From an uncultured Armatimonadota bacterium (GTDB taxonomy: Bacteria; Armatimonadota; Armatimonadia; Armatimonadales; Armatimonadaceae): a stretch of DNA of 5,069 nt. The DNA lies in assembly GCA_903881535.1 (NCBI GenBank), contig CAIRTT010000132.1:1-5069 (forward strand), written 5' to 3'. The notes beneath the pieces were generated by a model. The model was not told the DNA's origin and made no database searches. It worked only from the letters and a program-made list of their open reading frames with translations. Of the stretch, positions 1 through 5,069 are shown in pieces (within the stretch, counting starts at the first letter, position 1; each line of letters opens with the position of its first letter). Position numbers and translations under genes: made by a program.

Positions 1-329
1 GCGACACCAGCATTACCGTGTCCAGTGGTAGGAGTCTTGAACTCTACGTGGAGGTAGCAGTCACCAAACTCATCACGGGTTGTGATATCGGACTTGTCCG
101 ATGGAACGAGCTGTGATTCATTACCAACTGTCCAGCCTGGTGCATTTGTAGTACGGCGCTTGTACCAGTTTGCTGCGAGATCTGCCTGGCGTCCGCCAAA
201 GAGGACCTTGGCTCCAGCTGGAGCAGCGCTTACTGGTGCAACAGCTACAAGTGGAACTTGTGTCTGAGCATTGACATTGTTGATGGAAACTGCCGCCATG
301 GCAGCACAAACAGCAATAATTTCAATCAT
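1..329 (-). CDS. DUF1080 family protein (3-keto-disaccharide hydrolase-like), N-terminal 109 codons, truncated by window edge
   Basis: The frame is open from an ATG at 329 down to base 1, so the gene continues beyond the left edge. An AAGGAG Shine-Dalgarno lies 6 bases upstream, and the nearest in-frame stop upstream is at 381-383 with no ATG, GTG or TTG between, which fixes the start. Residues 1-21 form a hydrophobic export signal ending VNA before Q22; oddly it has no Lys or Arg and carries Glu3. After an Ala/Pro-rich linker, the DUF1080 landmarks follow: KVLFGG (about 41-46), GWTVGNESQLVP (about 65-76), then DITTRDEFGDCYLHVEFKTP, where the family has a 'D-I-x-T-x-x-x-F-x-x-F-x-L-x-x-E-F' strand pair, then GNAGV at the cut. 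The fold is concanavalin-like; characterised relatives hydrolyse 3-keto-glycosides. The catalytic region is not in the window, so substrate cannot be judged. It is the third gene of the apparent operon. Confidence 0.85.
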   Translation of the reverse strand, partial: MIEIIAVCAAMAAVSINNVNAQTQVPLVAVAPVSAAPAGAKVLFGGRQADLAANWYKRRTTNAPGWTVGNESQLVPSDKSDITTRDEFGDCYLHVEFKTPTTGHGNAGV

Positions 330-335
330 TCTAAA

Positions 336-341
336 CTCCTT
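336..341 (-). promoter_or_regulatory. Shine-Dalgarno AAGGAG for the DUF1080 gene
   Basis: Read on the minus strand, AAGGAG is followed by a 6-base spacer (TTTAGA) and ATG at 329-327. It sits inside the 17-base gap after the DUF1501 stop, so the downstream gene has its own strong ribosome site. It is the best site in the window and decides the start of the DUF1080 gene. Confidence 0.85.
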
Positions 342-346
342 TTCGA

Positions 347-1840
347 TCAGGCCATCAGGTCCTTGATCGCCTTTGCTGGTTCAACACCGGTTAAGCGTTG
401 ATCCAGACCCTGGTACTTGTACACGAATCTTTCATGGTCAATACCAAGTAGCTTCATCACGGTCGCGTGAAAGTCATGAATTGGAACCGGATCCTTGACA
501 ATATTATAAGAAAAGTCATCCGTTTCGCCGTAAATCTGACCTGGCTTTGAACCACCGCCAGCCATCCACATCGTGAAACAGCGCGGGTGATGGTCGCGGC
601 CATAGTTATCCCGGGCTAGTCCACCTTGAGAATAAATGGTTCGTCCAAACTCGCCGCCCCAAATAATGAGTGTGTCGTCAAGCATACCCTTGGACTTTAG
701 GTCAGTGATAAGACCATAGCAGGCACGGTCAATGTCTTTGCACTGGCTTGGTAGGCGTCCGGCAACGTTCGAGTGTGTGTCCCAGTTGTTCAAATAGACT
801 TGAACAAAGCGCACACCACGCTCCATCATTCGCCGGGCCATAAGTACCGTATTTGCAAATGAACCCGGCTTTTTGGCTTGATCGCCATAGAGATCAAATA
901 TGGATGCTGGCTCTTTCGACAAATCCGTCAGCTCAGGAACACTTGACTGCATTCGGAATGCCAACTCGTATTGTTGTATACGGGTATGGGTTTCATCATC
1001 TCCAACTGCCTGATGTGTCAGATTATTGATTGCCCTAACGCCATCAAGGGTTGTCCGGCGTACTTTCGAATCAACACCGGGCGGATTATTGATGTACAGA
1101 ATAGGGTCACCGCTTGAGCGGAAAGATACACCTGCATGCTCACCTGGTAAGTAGCCCGATTGCCATAGCCGCGCAGAGATCGCTTGAATCTGCGATGTAT
1201 CGGTTGGTTGTGCTACCAGAACGACAAACGAGGGTAAGTCTTGATTCATTGAACCAAGACCGTAGCTTGCCCAAGACCCAAGACAAGGTCGTCCAGTAAG
1301 CTGATTACCCGTCTGCATGTATGTGATCGCAGGCTCGTGGTTAATGGCTTCGGTATTCATCGAGCGAATAAAACACATGTCATCAACGCACTTAGCTAAG
1401 TTAGGAAGAAGCTCTGAGACCCACATCCCACTCTTACCATGTTGCTTGAACGCAAACTTGGTTGGGGCGATCGGAAAACGACTTTGGCCACTAGTCATCG
1501 TGGTAAGGCGTTGACCATTACGGATGCTCTCTGGTAAGTCTTTGTCATACCAGTCGTTCATTTTTGGCTTGTAGTCAAAAAGGTCCACTTGCGGTGGACC
1601 GCCGACCATGTGGAGATAGATGACGCGCTTTGCTTTTGGAGCAAAGTGAAGTTTGGGTAGTGCCCCTGGAACACCTTTTGACTTTGGCGGAGCGATGGCT
1701 GTGGCTGCGGATGCAACTCCCAGCTCAGCAAGCGCCGCTAGACCAAGTACGTTTTTGCCACGTGAAAAGAACTGTCGACGGGTTTCAAGTCGAACCCATT
1801 CTTCATACAGTGGATGAAACTGACCGTTGTCTTCTCTCAT
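347..1840 (-). CDS. DUF1501 domain-containing protein with twin-arginine export signal
   Basis: A complete 497-residue protein, normal length for the family. A 19-residue leader precedes a Tat-type motif, TRRQFF (20-25), and a hydrophobic Ala/Leu-rich stretch (31-50), suggesting export in folded form. The body matches DUF1501 throughout: AKRVIYLHMVGGPPQVDLFD (70-89), NHEPA following the early conserved Cys pair, WGGEFGRT (394-401), GRDHHPR (414-420), and a C-terminal HDFH (455-458) with LLGID and YQGLDQRLTG. Repeated Asp/His clusters fit the alkaline-phosphatase/sulfatase-like superfamily to which DUF1501 is assigned. I find no CxPxR formylglycine signature, so it is not a classical sulfatase, and its reaction is unknown. 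The start is ATG at 1840, overlapping the upstream stop as ATGA; the next Met is residue 78, beyond the signal and the first conserved residues. A weak GAGG lies 10 bases upstream, so translation is probably coupled. Partnering with a DUF1549/DUF1553 protein is usual for this family. Confidence 0.95.
   Translation of the reverse strand: MREDNGQFHPLYEEWVRLETRRQFFSRGKNVLGLAALAELGVASAATAIAPPKSKGVPGALPKLHFAPKAKRVIYLHMVGGPPQVDLFDYKPKMNDWYDKDLPESIRNGQRLTTMTSGQSRFPIAPTKFAFKQHGKSGMWVSELLPNLAKCVDDMCFIRSMNTEAINHEPAITYMQTGNQLTGRPCLGSWASYGLGSMNQDLPSFVVLVAQPTDTSQIQAISARLWQSGYLPGEHAGVSFRSSGDPILYINNPPGVDSKVRRTTLDGVRAINNLTHQAVGDDETHTRIQQYELAFRMQSSVPELTDLSKEPASIFDLYGDQAKKPGSFANTVLMARRMMERGVRFVQVYLNNWDTHSNVAGRLPSQCKDIDRACYGLITDLKSKGMLDDTLIIWGGEFGRTIYSQGGLARDNYGRDHHPRCFTMWMAGGGSKPGQIYGETDDFSYNIVKDPVPIHDFHATVMKLLGIDHERFVYKYQGLDQRLTGVEPAKAIKDLMA
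1837..1840 (-). other. ATGA stop/start overlap coupling the DUF1549/1553 gene to the DUF1501 gene
   Basis: On the minus strand the upstream gene ends in TGA (1839-1837) and the DUF1501 gene begins with ATG (1840-1838), sharing ATGA. A modest GAGG (1854-1851) precedes the start by 10 bases. This is the classic arrangement for translational coupling and supports equal co-expression of the two proteins. Confidence 0.85.
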
Positions 1841-4800
1841 TTGACTAAGACCTCATCCAGATTCAGAATCTGGTTACACAACATCGTCCAAGCGGCAAGA
1901 TCCCCAGCTGGGAGATCCTTTGGTGCCGGAGTTTCGCCATAAGCAATCAGCTTTTCAGCTTCTGCTTTATGGCCTTTGTAATACACCTTCAAGTCATCAA
2001 GCACGCTTGTCAAAACAACAAGCTCTGACTGTTTCCAAGGCCGACTCAGAATCGCGTTCGACAGCCTGTTCATCCGCCGATCCGTTGTACCAACTTCACG
2101 CATCAGCTTTGTTGCCGTGACACGTGCAGCTTCGACAAACTGGATGTCATTCAGCGTTACAAGTGCCTGCAACGGTGTATTGGTACGTTCACGCTTGACA
2201 ACACACGTCTCCCGATTAGGAGCATTGAAGATCTCCATATTGGCCGGCGGAGCCGCACGTTTCCAGAACGTGTAGATCGACCGTCGGTAGAGACTCTCTC
2301 CAGAGTCACGCCGATAGTTTCGCGTGTTTGACTCTGGCATCGCCACCGCTTCCCAAACTCCATCAGGTTGGTATGGCTTTACGCTGGGACCACCAATTTT
2401 CTGCGAAAGCAAACCACTCATCGAGAGGGCGGTATCCCGAATCGCTTCGGCATCCATGCGGAACCGAGGTGCTCTTGATAGCCATTTGTTGGCTGGGTCA
2501 ACGCGCTTCTTTTCCGCAGTAACAGTGGAAGATTGTCGGTAAGTCGCCGATGTAAGGATCATTCGGAAGAATGCTTTTATGTCCCAATTGTTCCTTCGGA
2601 ATTCCGTCGCAAGCCAATCTAGAAGCTCAGGGTGGGTTGGTAACTCACCAGTTATTCCAAAGTCTCCACTGGACTTGACGATGCCATTTCCAAAGATTTC
2701 CTGCCAGAAGCGGTTCACGGTTACACGTGTCGGAAGTGGATTCTCGGGCATCAAAAGCCACTGAGCCAAGCCCAGTCTATTCTTTGGAGCCTTCAAAGGC
2801 ATTGGAGGCAACGATGCCGGTGTCTCTGGTGTCACCTTGTCACGGCGCTTGTCATATTCGCCACGTTGAAGGACATAGGCTTCAGGATTCGATGTCTTCT
2901 CGGATGCAACAAACGTGGTTGTGCCACGAGATTTGATGAATGCATCCTCTTCTTCTAGGGCAGTCACTCGAGCGAACGCTTGTCGGTATGATCCATCCAA
3001 GTTGGCGAGCCACCATGCATACAGCTCATCGACTTCTTTCGCAGACATCGACTGCTTGGATGCTAACGACTTCATTCGTGCATAGGTTGCCATCGTCATT
3101 ACAGTTTGTGGCGGCAAGACACGATTGTAGAGGCGCACATCCTGCACTGCGACACCTTCCGCACCTGCACTCTGACTACGCTGTCCCACCATCAATGGAA
3201 CATTGGTTACAAGGGTGCCGGTCAAGGAGTTGGAGCTATTGTCCAGCGCTTTACGCGAACCATCTACGTAGACGACCAGCCCGGATGGCTTCTGCGTGCC
3301 GTCGTATGTGACCGTGATGTGATGCCAAACATTAGGTGTGAGGCGCTCACGTGTTACGCTTTTCAACGCATTCTCAGGCCATTTGTTGATTAGATGGGAT
3401 CCAATTTTGCCATCTTCAAGCCAGATGTCCCAGCCACGGAAATCAGCTGCTTCATCCATCTTTGCAATGACTGCGCCTCCGACAATGCCTGGAATCTTGA
3501 CCCAGACGCTGGCTGAAAACGGTTTGGTGCCATCAAAGTCACCAGCATTACCAAGATTCACAGCATGGTTGCCGCTGCGCACAAACGCATCGCCATCAGG
3601 GTAGCCTTGCGTATAGGCTGGCGTTCCACTGGTTGTGAAGGCTGTCAAACCAGCAGGAGAGGTTCCTGATTGGTCTCCCTTGGATGCAAGAGGCGCACGT
3701 AAAACCTGTCCATCAGGAGCCGACTCAGCTACTGAAAGTCCACTTTTACGAGTTTTGTCCATCCATGTGTCGAACTCGGAGCGTGCAGTCTTCTTTCGCT
3801 CATCGAGGACGGCGCGGCTAGAGATAAGTCCATCCGCATTTTGATCAAAACGGATTTTGTCAGCTGCCGAAGGGACAAAGATAATGGGAGGCGTATCCTT
3901 GATGTTGCCATCCATGGCACGCTGCACTGTGTTGTTGAAGAACGCCGACATCGCATAAAAATCGCGGGTCGAAATCGGATCAAACTTGTGATCATGGCAA
4001 ACGGCACAACCAAGCGTTGAGCCTAACCAGACCTGAGCAGTAGTTTCTGTACGATCACGTGCGTAGAGAACCAGATATTCTTCATCGATTGCGCCGCCTT
4101 CATTCGTCGTGATGTTGCAGCGTGTAAATCCAGTCGCAATCCGCTGATCCAGTGTCGGGCGTGGCAGTAGGTCACCGGCGAGCTGTTCTACCGTGAACTG
4201 GTCGAAAGGCATGTTGTCATTAAACGCATTGATGACCCAGTCGCGGTACGCCCAAATTTCACGATAATTGTCAAAGTGAATCCCATGAGTATCGGCGTAG
4301 CGGGCGGCATCCAGCCAATAGCGTCCCCGATGTTCACCCCAACGTGGCGATGCAAAGAGTTTGTTTAGGTAGCGATCATAGGCATCCGGTCGCTGGTCAC
4401 GTACGAATGCTTCGACATCGACAATGTCCGGCGGGAGACCGGTTAAATCAAATGCGGCACGACGGGCGAGTGTTCTGCGATCCGCTTCCGGGGCAGGGGT
4501 GAGACCGCGGGCTTCCATCGCCGCAAGCGTAAAGCGGTCAACTTCATTGCGAACCCACTTTATGTTCTTAACCGTTGGGAGTCTTGAACGCTTTATCGGG
4601 AGATACGACCAGTGCTGTTCGTATTTTGCGCCGGATGCAATCCAACGTGTAAGCGTGTCAACGTTAGCGGGAGAGAGCGATTTATGACCAGCCGCGGGCG
4701 GCATGTGTAGCGGATCACCTTCCGGGCGACGGATACGGTCCATGATGCGTGATGCAATGGGGTCTCCAGGAATGATCGCCTGTCCGCTTGCCCGCTTTAC

Positions 4801-5055
4801 TGTTGCATCCGCGAAGCGGTCCAAACGAAGTCCAGCTTTACGGGATGCACTGTCAGGGCCGTGACAGGAAAAACAGTTTTCAGCAAGGATTGGGCGGACA
4901 TCTTGATTGTATGTAGGAGCCTTAAACGTCGCTTTCGGCTTTGATAGCGGCGGTGCAGCAGCCAGGGCCATCGAAACGGCAGCTATTGGAAGAATAGCCA
5001 AGCCAACGCTACCCAAGGGATGCCGGTACATAGTTCGAAGCAGTTGAAACATCAT
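1837..5055 (-). CDS. Exported PSCyt1 - DUF1549 (PSCyt2) - LamG - DUF1553 (PSD1) multidomain protein
   Basis: A complete 1072-residue protein. Residues 1-34 form a Sec-type signal: basic n-region (R7, R11), hydrophobic core 16-33, likely cleavage after the ALAAA run. PSCyt1 (about 48-145) has the heme motif CFSCH (61-65) and MPP at 118-120, M118 being a candidate axial ligand. DUF1549 (about 167-378) contains DLTGLPP, RYWLDAARYADTHG, NITTNEGGAIDEEY, and a second CxxCH, CAVCHDHKFDP (350-360). A LamG/concanavalin-like module (about 448-650) shows FSASVWVKIPG, WHHITVTYDG (577-586) and QDVRLYNR (638-645). DUF1553 (about 762-985, with a C-terminal tail) shows LAQWLL, NRFWQEIFG, RFRMDAEAIRD, NAPNRE and RTNTPLQALVTLND. 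The protein probably works outside the cytoplasm in electron transfer and/or glycan binding; no enzyme activity is established for DUF1549 or DUF1553. The start is ATG at 5055, since GGAG lies 8 bases upstream; an adjacent ATG at 5052 would change only one residue. It is the first gene of the group visible here and is coupled to DUF1501. Confidence 0.95.
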   Translation of the reverse strand: MMFQLLRTMYRHPLGSVGLAILPIAAVSMALAAAPPLSKPKATFKAPTYNQDVRPILAENCFSCHGPDSASRKAGLRLDRFADATVKRASGQAIIPGDPIASRIMDRIRRPEGDPLHMPPAAGHKSLSPANVDTLTRWIASGAKYEQHWSYLPIKRSRLPTVKNIKWVRNEVDRFTLAAMEARGLTPAPEADRRTLARRAAFDLTGLPPDIVDVEAFVRDQRPDAYDRYLNKLFASPRWGEHRGRYWLDAARYADTHGIHFDNYREIWAYRDWVINAFNDNMPFDQFTVEQLAGDLLPRPTLDQRIATGFTRCNITTNEGGAIDEEYLVLYARDRTETTAQVWLGSTLGCAVCHDHKFDPISTRDFYAMSAFFNNTVQRAMDGNIKDTPPIIFVPSAADKIRFDQNADGLISSRAVLDERKKTARSEFDTWMDKTRKSGLSVAESAPDGQVLRAPLASKGDQSGTSPAGLTAFTTSGTPAYTQGYPDGDAFVRSGNHAVNLGNAGDFDGTKPFSASVWVKIPGIVGGAVIAKMDEAADFRGWDIWLEDGKIGSHLINKWPENALKSVTRERLTPNVWHHITVTYDGTQKPSGLVVYVDGSRKALDNSSNSLTGTLVTNVPLMVGQRSQSAGAEGVAVQDVRLYNRVLPPQTVMTMATYARMKSLASKQSMSAKEVDELYAWWLANLDGSYRQAFARVTALEEEDAFIKSRGTTTFVASEKTSNPEAYVLQRGEYDKRRDKVTPETPASLPPMPLKAPKNRLGLAQWLLMPENPLPTRVTVNRFWQEIFGNGIVKSSGDFGITGELPTHPELLDWLATEFRRNNWDIKAFFRMILTSATYRQSSTVTAEKKRVDPANKWLSRAPRFRMDAEAIRDTALSMSGLLSQKIGGPSVKPYQPDGVWEAVAMPESNTRNYRRDSGESLYRRSIYTFWKRAAPPANMEIFNAPNRETCVVKRERTNTPLQALVTLNDIQFVEAARVTATKLMREVGTTDRRMNRLSNAILSRPWKQSELVVLTSVLDDLKVYYKGHKAEAEKLIAYGETPAPKDLPAGDLAAWTMLCNQILNLDEVLVK

Positions 5056-5063
5056 GGATAGAT

Positions 5064-5067
5064 CTCC
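5064..5067 (-). promoter_or_regulatory. Shine-Dalgarno GGAG for the PSCyt1/DUF1549/DUF1553 gene
   Basis: Minus-strand GGAG followed by an 8-base spacer (ATCTATCC) and ATG at 5055-5053. The spacing favours the first of two tandem ATG codons. The window ends two bases further upstream, so no promoter can be assessed and an additional upstream operon gene cannot be excluded. Confidence 0.7.
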
Positions 5068-5069
5068 AA

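Noticed and set aside
6..17. 12-base direct repeat ACCAGCATTACC at 6-17 and 3541-3552
   Set aside because: Both copies encode the short peptide GNAG in unrelated genes; no flanking similarity continues, so chance or coding constraint suffices.
306..329. Possible lipobox at Cys8 of the DUF1080 signal (I-A-V-C)
   Set aside because: Residue -1 is Val rather than Gly/Ala/Ser and the Cys is too close to the N-terminus; cleavage after A21 is a better fit.
330..346. Intrinsic terminator between the DUF1501 and DUF1080 genes
   Set aside because: The gap is 17 bases, has no stem-loop with a T-run, and is taken up by a Shine-Dalgarno.
1582..1600. Perfect inverted repeat GGTCCAC-TTGCG-GTGGACC
   Set aside because: A 7-base stem lies inside the DUF1501 coding region and falls exactly on the conserved GPPQVDL codons; no U-tract follows and it sits mid-gene, so it is best explained by protein sequence.
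347..1840. Annotation of the DUF1501 gene as a sulfatase
   Set aside because: No CxPxR formylglycine signature was found on reading the whole protein; the family name is the safer call.
2940..3311. A 123-codon plus-strand open frame antisense to the LamG region
   Set aside because: It lies wholly inside a well-supported minus-strand gene, has no recognisable domain and low-complexity His/Ser/Arg-rich content typical of a shadow frame.
3729..4013. A 94-codon minus-strand frame overlapping the DUF1549 C-terminal part
   Set aside because: It is a shifted frame of the same strand; the main frame reads through conserved DUF1549 residues here without interruption, so this is not a frameshifted gene piece.

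Overview
The window is almost entirely coding. It holds three tightly packed genes, all on the minus strand, so the reading order runs from the right edge (about 5055) to the left edge (1). The order is (1) a 1072-residue exported multidomain protein with planctomycete-type cytochrome (PSCyt1), DUF1549 (PSCyt2), LamG/concanavalin-like and DUF1553 (PSD1) domains; (2) a 497-residue DUF1501 protein with a twin-arginine signal; (3) the first 109 codons of a DUF1080 (3-keto-disaccharide hydrolase family) protein, cut by the left edge.

The genes look like one operon. Genes 1 and 2 overlap by 4 bases (ATGA). Genes 2 and 3 are 17 bases apart, and that gap region carries a strong AAGGAG Shine-Dalgarno. 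Only 14 bases lie upstream of gene 1, so the promoter, if it is directly upstream, is outside the window. No RNA gene, mobile element, CRISPR array, terminator or extended repeat was seen.

Organism: PSCyt1/DUF1549/DUF1553 proteins paired with DUF1501 partners are a hallmark of Planctomycetes and are also expanded in Verrucomicrobia, some Acidobacteria and Armatimonadetes. The base composition looks moderate (about half G+C by eye). I place the source in that group of environmental bacteria and cannot go further from this window alone.

How the genes may work together: all three products carry export signals, so the system acts outside the cytoplasm. The first protein has a c-type heme motif and a probable carbohydrate-binding-like LamG module. 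The second has an alkaline-phosphatase/sulfatase-like family architecture but no sulfatase CxPxR signature. The third belongs to a family whose characterised members cleave 3-keto-glycosides. A plausible but unproven reading is a cytochrome-linked oxidative route for glycan or glycoside breakdown. The architecture is a recurrent but biochemically undescribed one. It is not a unique new system, and the window shows no defence or mobile island.
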